Below are positions 45,714 through 56,737 of a stretch of 64,000 bases of DNA, piece by piece. A program made the position numbers and the translations under genes. The stretch is from Udeniomyces pyricola (taxonomy: Eukaryota > Basidiomycota > Tremellomycetes > Cystofilobasidiales > Mrakiaceae), in assembly GCA_039545295.1 (NCBI GenBank), contig BCIK01000019.1:98390-162389 (forward strand). Direction: 5' to 3'. Below the pieces are notes generated by a model. The model was given only the letters and a program-made list of their open reading frames with translations. It was not told where the DNA came from and searched no databases. Each line of letters opens with the position of its first letter. Within the stretch, counting starts at the first letter, position 1.

Positions 45714-48700
45714 CCGGCCTGCTTGGCCGCGCGACTCTGCCCCCCTTGCGCCCCTCCTTGCTTGCCTCCTCTCCTCCAGCTTGCCGCCGCCTCTGGCTTG
45801 CTCTCGGTCCAGCTACTTGTCGATCCAACCGAGAATGCTCCGTTTCGATAGAATCGATCCCTCTCGACATCCCTCGCTAGTCCTCATGCATGGCCCCAGA
45901 GAACGATGACACGCGCGTCCTCGACGCGAATCTTGAGAGAGCAAGAGTGACCCCCGTCCCTCCACTCTCGGTCATCATCCACTCTCGTCTTGGCCGACGA
46001 CGTCGGTTATTCTTCAAAGATGGCTGGCTTATACTCCGGTCCTCGCCTTCCCTTCCCCCTTTTCCTTTGGGGCATCGCTACCATCGCCCACACCTTTGCT
46101 TCGGTCATCTCAATTCCTAGACCATCCTTGGCTGACACGCTTCTGCTTATGTCAATTGCGACCTGTTCTTCCCCCCTCCTCTTTGCTACTTGGATCTGAC
46201 CAGGCCCCTGTTTCCCCCGGCTCTCAATCGCCCAACCCTGGTCCCGGACCGACTCCGCCTGGCTCCAAGCCGCCCTCGATCGCCCCCCAATCCAGCTTCC
46301 GAAAGCATTCGGCTTTCTCTTTCACCAAGCGTTCTTCCTCCACCAACGTCACCGCACCAAACAACGGAGCTGCAACCGGCCACCACTCGCCCTCGTCCGA
46401 GAAGGAACGGGGTGGTGGCTTCTTCTCCACTCACCATCACCCCCCAGCTCAGACCGCTCCTCATTCTCCTACGGGAGCCGCTCCTTCTGCCCATGCCACC
46501 CGACACCCCAAGCATCACACGGGTCCTCTCCATGATCTCAAGCGATTTCTCCACCACCACATTGGCCACAACGACAAACACAAGGACGCCGCCAACGTCC
46601 TCGGCCTTGGCGTCGAGTCCAAGGCGCAGACGCAGGCTCACTCGCGTCGCATGTCTCGGTCAGGTTCCATCCATGAAAGCAGTGGTATCGGAGGAAGCGT
46701 TGCCCATCGAGCAGTCAAAGAGGGCGCCTCCACGCCCGGTACCGCAGGTATCGCCGCCGGCGGAAGCAGCCCGCCTCTCCCTTCATCGCTCAACAATGTC
46801 TTTGTCCAACCCGAAATGCCCCAAATGCCCCAAAAGTCATACCAGCACGGCCGGGAGCCCTCTGGTCAATCTATGCGTCAGACCTCATCCGTCGGCGCCG
46901 GTGTATCGACAGCCTTGCCCCAGGCGTCAACCCTCACCGATCCATCCCACCCTCACTCCTCCGCTGCCATCAATCAGGCGATACCGCAACCCCCATCACC
47001 CTCTCAGCCGGTCGTTCACACGCCACCTCAACCGACGACGCCCACCTCATTCAACCCTTACTCGCCCTCCCTCGCGGCCTCAGTTCACCACCACAACCCT
47101 TCACCTTCACTCGCCCATGCGACTCAGGCCCACCTCTCGAAGAAGTACGGCAAGTGGGGCAAGGTCCTCGGATCGGGCGCCGGCGGAACGGTTCGACTTA
47201 TCAAGGGTCCGAGCAAGAGCGGAAGCACTGTCTACGCCGTTAAAGAGTTTCGACCCAAGCGGCTGGGCGAGAGCGAGAAGGAGTACCAGAAGAAGGTCAC
47301 CGCCGAGTTTTGCGTCGGTGTCACGCTGCGGCACATCAATGTCATCGAGACGGTAGACATCGTCAACGATCATGGGCACTACTACGAGGTGAGTAGACAC
47401 GACGTATCTCTCCAATGGCTGCTTGACGGATGCAGTCAACGACAAAGGTCAGCTAGCCGATGAGTCAACGTGTTTCGCGGCTGACGCCATTTGGCCAACC
47501 CTTACCAGATCATGGAGTACGCTCCCTATGACCTTTTCTCCGTCGTCATGTCTGGCAAGATGACCCGTCCTGAGATCTACTGCGTCTTCCGCCAAATCGT
47601 CGATGGCGTCGATTACCTTCACGGCATGGGACTCGCCCATCGAGATCTCAAGCTCGACAACTGCGTCATGACCTCGAACAACATCGTCAAGCTTATTGAC
47701 TTTGGAACGGCGACCGTCTTTCAGTACCCTGGCAAGCACGAAGTCAAGGCAACAGGCGTGGTTGGCAGCGACCCTTACCTTGCGCCCGAGGTACTCGGTG
47801 GAGGCGAGTACGACCCGAGAAAGACTGATGTCTGGAGTTTGGGAGTCATGTTCCTGTGCATGATCTTGAGGTATGTGACATTTGTCTTAGATTCAGCGCG
47901 ACGAGACGTGTCCGAGACCTCTTGACCTGTGGACGTTAGTTGATCTCTTTGCATTGGCCTGTCTCTACTTCCAGACGGTTCCCCTGGAAGCTTCCCGACG
48001 CCAAAACCGACGCTTCTTTCAAGCTCTTTGTGAAGACGCACCCAGAACTCTGCGAACCCCCACGAGTCAACAATCCCAGCTTACCAGTTCCCTCCCGCGG
48101 TCCAACGCTCTTGGTCCCTTCACGGTCTCCCACGGGCGCCACTTACCACCCTACCCTCTCCTCTTCTTCTCTCGCCACTGACACGACGGCCAACTCGCAT
48201 GTGCCAAACGACTCACCGCCCAACGCGTCCTGGCTCGGCCCCAACGGGGAGCTTCACTCGGAACCGGACTCGCATTCGGACGATACCCACAACGAAGACG
48301 TCCAAGCCATCCGGGCCAAGGCCGACGAGCGACAAAAGCGAGAGCGCATGCGCTCGGCCCTCAAGGTTACTGCCATGCCTCCGGCGGCAGCCGAGCCAGG
48401 GCAAGAAATGGACCGAAGCGTGCTCGAGATGGACCGACCAGCACCCGCGACGATTTCTGAGCCCAGCTCACGCCTCGGTACGCCCGACCACGATCGCGGC
48501 TTTGCGACGGGCCAGCCCAGCCCGACAGGTACGGGTTTCAACCCGGTCGATGCAGCCTTTGCCGCTCAGCTCCAAAAGAACGTCCAACTCAACGCGACTC
48601 CCTCGTCATCACCGAGCCGACCTCGGGCGACCTCGGCAGCGTCCTCGCCGCTCCACGTCTACGCTCCCATCTCGGCGCTGGACGTTTTGCCGACTTCGCC

Positions 48701-49268
48701 ACCCGAAGACAAGGTCCCACCGATGAGGTCCGAAGCGCCCGGAGGGTCAGGAGCGACCCCGACTGCGGTGACTACCTCTCCAACTACCCCTACTGCGGTC
48801 ACCCCCTCTCGACAGCCAACGCGCCAACCCTCGGCGCGAGCCGTCGCGGCTGAGAAGGCGGCCGATTCTACGGGCGTCGACTCTATTTTCCGTCTCCTCC
48901 CGAGAGAGACGCGACCGGCTATCATGGCGATGCTCACTGTTGAGCCAACGCTCCGATGTACGCTCTCGGACCTGCTCCGCGGGCTCGGTCGAGACACCCT
49001 TGTCTGCAAGTGTGGAGGAGCTGAATGTGGTGGTGGCATGAACACGCCTCCGACGTCGAGTGGGGCTTCGACGCCGTTGCGAAGGGGGAGCATGGCGAGT
49101 GGAAGTGCCGATGGATCGAGCGGAGGCGAGGATGAGGACGAAGGGGACGAGTGGATGAAGACCATCAAGTGCTGCAGTCGCGCACCGCAAGGGACTACCG
49201 GCATCGGGCATGATCATGTCAAGATTGAGGGCGGAGAAGAGACCAAGAAGAAGAGGTTTTTCCATTGA
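45621..49268 (+). CDS. Hal4/Hal5/Npr1-family Ser/Thr kinase
   Basis: Fungal-specific kinases of this group stabilise or regulate plasma-membrane transporters (potassium transporters for Hal4/Hal5, amino-acid permeases for Npr1). Four exons: 45621-45671, 46204-47388, 47509-47870 and 47975-49268, in phase, 963 residues. The N-terminal ~330 residues are Ser/Pro/His-rich and low complexity. The kinase domain starts at [15 protein letters not shown] (glycine loop ~340-345), with YAVKEF (Lys364), HRDLKLDN (456-463), DFGTA (476-480) and SDPYLAPEV. Kinase subdomain X ([14 protein letters not shown]) is separated from the terminal lobe ([24 protein letters not shown], ~837-860) by an insertion of about 285 residues. 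The tail has Cys pairs (CKCGGAEC). Exon 1 ([17 protein letters not shown]) is joined across a 532-nt intron with a GTTCGT donor; it fits in phase but is the weakest junction. Confidence 0.88.
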
Positions 49269-50390
49269 GAAGCCATTTTTTTTCTCTTACTATTCCATCT
49301 TTTCCTATTCCCCCCCCCCCCCGGCCCCCCTTCGCGTTTTCTCATCAACATGTTTTGTTTTTCTTTTCAAACCCTGAACCGTCCTCCGCATCTGGTCTCT
49401 CTCGCCAAGTTATCTGTACCACCACTTTGCCTTTCGCTTGCCTCGCTCTCGGTCTCGGCCCGACACTGCTCGTGCTTTTCCGCCTGCTCTGCTCTGCTCC
49501 CGTTCTGTCATAAGCCAACGTGTCCTCCCCTATCCCCCCCCCCCCTTTCCCCTTTTTTCGCTCCGTTTATTTTCGGCATCCACACCCTCGTCATTGCCAT
49601 AGTCTTGTCCTCCTCACGTTGTAATGTACCCCTTTTCTTTCTCATTCGCTTTCTCTTCTCGCCTTTTTTACATCCCCCCCCCCCTTCTCCTCCCCCTTTC
49701 CCTTTTCTTCACTTTCTCTCTCTCTTCTTCTTCTTCTTCTTCTTTCCAACCCTCTTTCCTCTTTCCTCCTTCCTGTCATTTCAACCATCTCCACACTTTG
49801 TCGATCTTTCCTCGATATCCATTGTGATGCCCTCCCCCCCCCCCCCCCCCCTTCCTTGAACTTGCGACTCGTACTACGTCCCGAGAATATACTGATCTTC
49901 CCATGATGTCATACATACACGCAACTACTCTCTCGATCTCTACCTCCCCCCCCCCCCTTAGCCTTGGATTAACCCCTTTCGACGGGCGCCCTGATCTGCT
50001 GGACCCTTTTGTAATAACATGTGACACCTCTCGAGTGAAATCTCCCCCTCCTCGTCTTTTTTTTTGTTCTGTTCTGTTCTGTTTATTCTTTTTTTTTGTT
50101 TGTTCTTTTTTTCTCCTCCCCTTATGAGTTCTGGCCCACTTATACTATGTACAATGAAATTCAACGAACTCGGGCGAAAGGAGGAGGGAACCCCGGGGGG
50201 GGGGAGGGAGCGAGGGAAAGGCATTTGACCAGTCGACGTAAGATCGATACGTGCTACGATTAAAATTAATCTCCAACGACGTCCCGCACCGGACGGATCA
50301 CCTGAAAAGAATACGGAAGAACCCCTGTTTTGTATATATATATATATATATAAATGTGTAAGGTGTATAAATGTTATATCATGAACGGGA
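49269..50390. other. Convergent 3' intergenic region, C/T tracts
   Basis: 1.1 kb between the stops of the Hal4-type kinase (plus) and the Yos9/OS-9 gene (minus). It is dominated by pyrimidine runs on the plus strand, including poly-C at about 49310-49322, 49675-49684, 49834-49850 and 49947-49957, and a (TA)n tract at 50333-50351. No gene is seen; the long open frames are low complexity. Confidence 0.55.
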
Positions 50391-53300
50391 TTACAACTCG
50401 ACCTGGACCCTCCTGATACGAGGTCTCCTCGTTCTCTCTCCATCACCACCACCACCACCACCACCTCTTCCTCCTCCTCCTTCACCGCCAACAGCACCTG
50501 CACCTGCACCAGTACCAGCATCAGCACCATCTTGATCTCCACCAGCTCTCGCTTGACCACTGATCAACGCCAAAATCAGCTCCGTCACGTCAGCCGCAGC
50601 ATCACTCGTCTCTCCTCCTCCATCGACCCCGTCGTGGCCCTCCCTCTCTTGAGTACCGGTATAAGTCCCTTCCAATCTTCCTTCTTCTTCACCTGAACCT
50701 TCCCGAAAAGACGATCCGTCGATTCCTCCTTCTTCTTCTTCTTCTGTTGTCAACCCAACGGCGATGGAGGAGGACGTTTGACCACCTCGGAAAAGGACGG
50801 ATTCTAAAATCCGTCGTACAAGCGCTTCGTCCGAAAGGTCAACATACTCAACAGACGTCGGATCTGTATCACTTGCTTCCGTCGAATCCGATGTGAGCTC
50901 ATCGTTGTGTTTCCTGATGATCTCCGCCAAGAGTGGATGGGTAGTACCATCACCACCATCACGACCGGTATCAGCCGCAGCGGGGGCAGTGATGTCCTTC
51001 TTCGATTGACCGATGCTGCTGCTGCTGCTGCTGCCCCCACGAAGTTGACCTTCTTCCCTTGACGGCCGCCCGAGGGGACTCTTCCCGGAACGCGAATCGT
51101 CGTCGTCGGTCGAACCGGTCCCGTCCGTTCGAAGGTGGATGTTGTTCTTGTTGGGTGGTGGTGGTGATTTAGGGAGTCGAGCGTGGTTGGATGCCGGAGG
51201 AGAAGGAGGGGACGGAGCAAGGTAAGCCCAGGAAGGAAAAGGGATACGCGCTTGCATGGGATTCTGAAAAGAAAAATGAAAAAGAGGGGAAAGGAGGAAG
51301 AAAGAGGATAAGGGCAGGGTGTCAGTTTTTTTGGGGGGAGGGGGAGGGAGAGGGGGGTCCTGATGGGATGAGATGGGTCCGAGTTTTCAGAAGGACGATA
51401 GGCTTCGAAAGCTCGAAGATGAAGAAACCCAGGGGAAACATGAAAATACAGCAAGGAAAAAAAAGAAGAAGAAGAAAAAACAACAACATGAATTGCAAAG
51501 AACGAACTGAAGTAGTCTGACCGAGCGTCTCGGGGGGTACGGTCCCATCAGCGACGACCTCCCGGCATGCAATCGTCGACCGAGGAGTCGAGGCCAAAGG
51601 GGAGGAGAACCCTGGAACGTTGCACAGATGAGGGGTGTTGATGACGAGGATGTACTTGCACCTGTCGAAAATGAAGGATGCGAGAAAGCAAAGCAGAGGA
51701 AGGGAAAGAAGAGGAAGGGAAAGAAGAGGAAAAGAAGAAGAACAAAAAGGAAGAGAAGAGAACAGGATGAGTACCAGGAAGGACTCCAAGGGTGAAACGG
51801 ATCATCGAGGGGAGAAAGGGAGAACGCTTGGGGGGGGGGGGGGGGGGGGTTGAGTTGAAGAAGACGTAGAATCGAAAGGACATACACGGAGACTTCTTTG
51901 ATGAACCCGATTTCGTCGGTTCCAGTCATGGAACAATGAAACTACCATCCCAACCATACCAAAGCCGACAAAAACAAAGATGAAAAAGGCAAAGGTGGGC
52001 GGTTCCGCAGTCGTGTCGCAAGAGAAATCGAGTTAATTCAATGCGCTTGTTCCCCTTCCACTTCACTTCATCGATGCCATCATCAAGCATAAAAGAGCAG
52101 CAGACGCAATGATATGATTCAGAGAAAGCGAGCTGAGCAAACCTGAACTTGGACCTCCCTAGGTTCGCCCGTCTTGTCGCATTCCGTTCCACCGCCCCAT
52201 CGTTGGACGAGGTACCGCTGACCCGTCCCGCGGCCGAGAGCGATCGAAGGTAAGGATTCGTCGGCATTGAAGTCGATGGCAGCCGTCTGCCAGAGATGAA
52301 ACGTCGGAAACCCGATTGAGGTTGAGAAAAGTAGGTTCTAGCTGGGGGTTTGGAAATTAGGTCGGAGATGAAACAGGTGCCAGGAAACTTACGCCTAAAA
52401 GATACTCGTCATACTGTCCAACACAAAGAGCAAGTAGGTGTTAACATGGTTGTCAGTTTTGAACCAACTCATGTATACGTCAAGGAAAGAAGAATGACAA
52501 GGAGATGGCAAAGATGCACATACGTTTGGGTCGGGCTCAGGAACCCAATCGTCTGCGGGCGGCCAAGAAGGTCGAGGAAGTTGCTTGAATTGGCCGACGT
52601 GACTATGATGACAGTATGCGTAGGTGAACCATCCGGTTTGAGACTTTGATGTGTGGTGAACCACCCAGATAGGGAATGGATAGAAGGAAGAAGAGGAGGA
52701 GGGGGGACATCATACAAGGAGACAACGGGGGTCATTGTACCGAACCAAAGTAACCATCTTTCGTTAGCTGTGACTGTTTTGTGCAACTGTTCCAACACAG
52801 TGAACATCATGCCTCACGTATAGACATTGTCCATCGAGGTGACTGAGTAGTTCCTCGGGGAGATGAGGATCCATAGGCGGGAAGGGGGCCGGAGGCGGTG
52901 CCGTGGCGGGCGAGGGCGGTGGTGGAGGTAGCAAGCAGAGATATTCGCGGTTGCGTAGCATCATCTTTTGAAGCGTATATGATGTAGAATTGATGGAGCT
53001 GTCGGAATCAGAGGTCTGAGCGCTACCCTGATTGCTGGAAAGGAGATCGTCCTTGTTGTTGGTGCCATCTTGGCAACCGTCTTCGAGTCCTAACTTGTGA
53101 TCCTCAAGGTCGTGTTCCCTGTTGACGTGAGAAGACAAAGGATCGCTCGTTCTTCCGTCGAGAAACAATTCTACGGTGAGTTCGTCTTGGGTCCGAGAGC
53201 CGGGCTGAGAGGAGGGAAGGAGAAGGCCGGTCGCGAGCCATCGATGAGCTGTCGAGCGTTCGATGGGCGGCAGGTCGTTGAGAAAGTCGAGCGCAAACTT

Positions 53301-53402
53301 GGGGTAGGCAAAGGGGTCTGGCGGGCTAGAGGAAGCTTCGGATGGGTTGAAGAGGGAGGAGAGGAGCAGGAGGAGGGGGAAAGGGATGGTGAGATGAAGC
53401 AT
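50391..53402 (-). CDS. YOS9: OS-9/Yos9 ER-quality-control lectin
   Basis: Yos9/OS-9 binds trimmed N-glycans of misfolded glycoproteins through an MRH (mannose-6-phosphate receptor homology) domain and passes them to the Hrd1 ERAD ligase. Seven exons read leftward: 53402-52818, 52643-52524, 52413-52393, 52286-52143, 51941-51886, 51661-51508 and 51263-50391, in phase, 650 residues. A signal peptide is plain (LTIPFPLLLLLSSLF, residues 4-18). Family blocks are MMLRNREYLCLLP (~145-157), the MRH start CLYSQTGWFTYAYCHHSHVGQF (~193-214), then RWGGGTECDKTGEPREVQVQFHC and CKYILVINTPHLC. The 300-residue tail is acidic and Gly-rich with 'EEEEE' and (GGGG) runs. Exon 3 is 21 nt. Intron 6 uses GTTCGT. The last residues are RRVQVEL: no H/KDEL-type signal, but an E-L ending. 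Confidence 0.9.
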
Positions 53403-53687
53403 GGTGCATGGATGGGTGGATGGTCAATGGTTAATGGTTATTGATGGATATATGCGACGAGTGAGTCTCGTGATTGTCGTCATGATCTATCAATCGATCA
53501 ATCAATCAATCGAAATCAACCATGAATCGACTTAATTAATTACTTGCCTTGCCTTTCCTTTCCTCTGACTAACCCTGACTAACCTCCATCGATCCATCTT
53601 CTACTAACCTCTTCTTTTTCTTTCTCTTCTTTTCTCTTTTTTTTTTTTCACAGATAGTACGGGTCTGACCTCAGTTCTTTCTCCATC
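53403..53687. promoter_or_regulatory. Divergent promoter region (Yos9 / Gpi14)
   Basis: 285 bp separate the two start codons, both belonging to genes of the ER and secretory pathway. It includes (ATCA)n strings at 53487-53514 and a T-run ending in CACAG at 53634-53653, which could be the 3' end of a small intron in the GPI14 leader. No TATA box is clear. Confidence 0.5.
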
Positions 53688-55692
53688 ATGCCATCAGTCG
53701 CTTCCCGTCCCTCTTCACCCAACCCATCTCGTCTCCCACCTCCCATCTTCCTCTCGATCCTCCTCCTGTCTCTCCTCCTCCATGCCCTCCTCATTGCCTA
53801 TGGATCGTACCAAGACACCCACTCTCCGCTCAAGTATACCGACATCGACTACCTCGTCTTCTCCGACGCCGCCAAGTTCTTGTTTCCCTCCCGGTCGTCG
53901 CAACCCAGCGGGGGATGGCTTGGAGGCTCCTGGGTCGGAAGCCCTTACGAACGTGCCACCTACCGTTACACCCCGCTCTTGGCCGTCGTGATGATGGGAA
54001 ACCATCTCGTCCACAACACTTGGGGCAAGGTCTTGTTTTCTTTGTGCGATGTCGCGATTGGATACCTCCTCTTCGTGCTGTTTCCCTCACCTCGCTTCGT
54101 CCCCGCAACGACGTCTTCACCGGCACCTCTCCAACCTATCACAGCCCAATCAACCGCATCACCATCTTATCTGAAGCCCGATACCTCACAAAGTAATCCA
54201 ACTGTAGCATCTTTCCCTTCGTCCTCATGGGGATCTCTACGTGATAAGCAAGCGACCCTCTACATCGGCGGCCTCTGGCTACTCAACCCTCTGCCTCTCA
54301 ACATCTCCACTCGAGGATCCTCTGAATCCCTCCTCGCATCTATCCTACTCCTTTCCCTCTACTACTTCTCCACATCCTCTACTACTCACTCGCCCTCCTC
54401 GCATCGGAAGCACCTCGACCGTCGCCAAATCTTTGCATCGCTTCTTCTCGGTCTCTCAGTCCACCTGAAGCTGTACCCCATCGTCTTTTGCTTCGGCATA
54501 CTCGGCTACTTTGGAAGACATCAAACGAGCTGGTGGGCCAAAGCTGGGTTGTGTCGAAAAGGAATCGAGTTTGGACTCGTCGCGGGCGGTTGCTTTGCGA
54601 GCGTCACGGGTGCCTGTTGGTTGGTGTAAGCCCCTTTTTCATGCTCTTCTTTTCTTTACAGTTCTATTCTCATAAGCAGATAATGTAGAAAACTCGATCA
54701 AACGTCCACGAGTACTCATGTCCCTACCATGGTCCTTTCTTTTCTAGATGGGGTTACCCAGCTCTTGATCATCCCTACCTCTATCACCTAACCCGTCTCG
54801 ACCATCGCCACAACTTCTCTCCTTACTTTTACCCCATTTACCTCTCCCTGTCCTCATTCCACCCCACGTCATCTACCAAAACGATGATGAAGACCCTTCT
54901 CCGCTCACCTCTCACGTCGTTTGTCCCCCAGATGGGCACCAGTATGGCACTGGCTTGGGCGTTTGGGAGGCGAGGCGAGATCGCCATGAGTTGGGCCGTC
55001 AGTACAGCCGTCTTTGTCGCGTTCAATAAAGTCGTGACGAGTCAGGTGAGGAATCGATCCGTTTTCCAACCAGTTTGAGAATTTCCGCTTTTCAAAACGA
55101 AAAAAAAGCTCGTTTTTCGTCTTCTCAGATTCGGTGTCTCCCTGTTCTTGTTCTCTAGACCTTACTGTGGAAGGAGTCCAGGTGAAAGCTATACATTTAT
55201 AAAAGGGAAAACTCCTGACTTCTCTTCTTCTCCGCCCCATTCTCCCCTCCTCTGCCTCCATATATCCCTCCTTGTCCACTACCCAGTATTTCATCTGGTA
55301 CCTCTGTTTCCTCCCTTTAATTTTCCCTCGGATCCACCAATCTCGCACCAAGACCTCCATTCTGACCGCCGCTTGGATCCTTGGTCAAGTTCGTCATTCT
55401 CTTCTTTCTTTCTTTCTTTCTCCTCCTTTTTTTCTTTTTCTTCTTCCTTTCTGCTTTTGTCGTTCTGGAAATCTATCTTCACAGTCTACATCACTGACGC
55501 TCTCCCTCCCCTTTTTCCTCTTCCTTCCCTAATTCCACTCTCTCCTCACCCGTATAGGCACTCTGGCTTTGGCCAGCATACGACCTCGAATTCCTCGGTC
55601 GCCCGACGTTCCTCGCGCTCTGGTCTGCGAGCCTCACGTTCCTAGCCGTCAACGGGGTCGTCCTCGGAGCGGTCGTCCAAGGGTTCACATGA
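53688..55692 (+). CDS. GPI14: GPI mannosyltransferase I (Gpi14/PIG-M)
   Basis: Gpi14 adds the first mannose to the GPI anchor precursor on the luminal side of the ER, using dolichol-phosphate mannose; its partner is Pbn1/PIG-X. Four exons: 53688-54625, 54748-55045, 55287-55388 and 55558-55692, in phase, 490 residues. It is a multispan protein: the first TM is FLSILLLSLLLHALLIAYG (21-39), followed by the luminal DxD-type motif KYTDIDYLVFSDA (Asp52/Asp54), then SPYERATYRYTPLLA, LYIGGLWLLNPLPLNISTRGSSESLL, HLKLYPIVF, WGYPALDHPYLYHLTRLDHRHNFSPYFYPIYL and SQYFIWYLCFLPL, all hallmark PIG-M blocks. A ~50-residue Ser/Thr-rich loop (~135-180) is an insertion relative to animals. Intron 3 uses GTTCGT. 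Identification is secure. Confidence 0.95.
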
Positions 55693-56737
55693 TGGTTCGC
55701 ATTTTGTGTTAATAGGGATAGGGTAGGAGTTGGAGCAGAGGAGGAGAAGAAGATCGATTGGGGCGCGCGACAAGAGAGAGGAGGGGGGGGGGGGGGAAAA
55801 GGGGGGGGTTGAATCAGTAGAGAGAGAATAGACAGTAAAAGAGTAGCGATGGCATCAAGGCAAAGAGAGACAAGAGAGGGGGGGGGGGGGGGGGGGGAGA
55901 AGGAAGAAGCTATGTCCTGACGTACTCGCTATAACTGTGAGGTCGGCTGAATCACGATCACACGACGGAAAAGAGAGATAAACTTTTGACTTTAGAAAGA
56001 TTCACCTCACCAGTGTCGAACGACGACTAGTCCATCGGTTATGAAACAGAGCTGCAGCAGCTACGTCGGTGATCTATTGGACTGCAACGTCCTAGGTTGT
56101 TATGAATTGACGATTCATCCCGGTCCGAAATGGATTCGACGAGCATTTTAGTACAGTTACAATATTAGCGCGCGTGCTTCATGGGTCGGACACGTACGTA
56201 CGTTGTACATACCGCAAACTTTATAACCCAACACATGACCAACAGACATACATGTATGAGACGGATCACGAGGTACTATGTAGCTACAAGAAAATTGTGC
56301 AAATGGCTTCAGTTCACCAATTTTCTCATGGTTTACTGGCAGCTATAATACAAGTAATGCTGTCGACGTTCTTGATGGAAGCTCGCACATGTTTCACTGT
56401 TCGTCATGACAAAAAGAGGAGAAGAAAGAAAAAAAAAAAACCTTTTTCATGGATGACTTATCCTAACTGATCCGCCATCAGTCACAGGCAAGTCATCCGA
56501 TCACGTTATACGTAACCCTACCGTATGAACAAATATACACATAGTAGTACGTCTTTCTCGTCCCCTTAATAGCCTTCGTGGACCATGGGCGAATCAATTT
56601 CTTCNCCCNCCCAACCCCCCCCCCCCTTCTCTTATCCTCAGCCTTCCAGCCTCTTTCAACCTCGATATCCTAACATACCAGCCAAGCAAACCACATTCCA
56701 TTCCAGATGACTTGACCTTCCCTCCCCCCCTCCAACC
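55693..56737. other. Convergent 3' intergenic region
   Basis: 1 kb between the stops of GPI14 (plus) and the Acinus-like gene (minus). It contains poly-G runs near 55783-55809 and 55879-55897, a short (ACGT)n string at 56190-56200, and mixed AT-rich sequence. Ns at 56605 and 56609 border a poly-C tract. No gene is seen. Confidence 0.5.

Noticed and set aside
46190..47356. Long plus-strand open frame overlapping the Hal4-type kinase exon in another frame
   Set aside because: It is a Pro/Ser/Arg-rich shadow of the low-complexity coding exon. The kinase frame holds the conserved motifs and continues in phase through later exons.
49269..49860. Large open frames rich in Phe/Ser/Pro after the kinase stop
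   Set aside because: They are produced by C/T homopolymer-like sequence of a 3' UTR, with no conserved motif.
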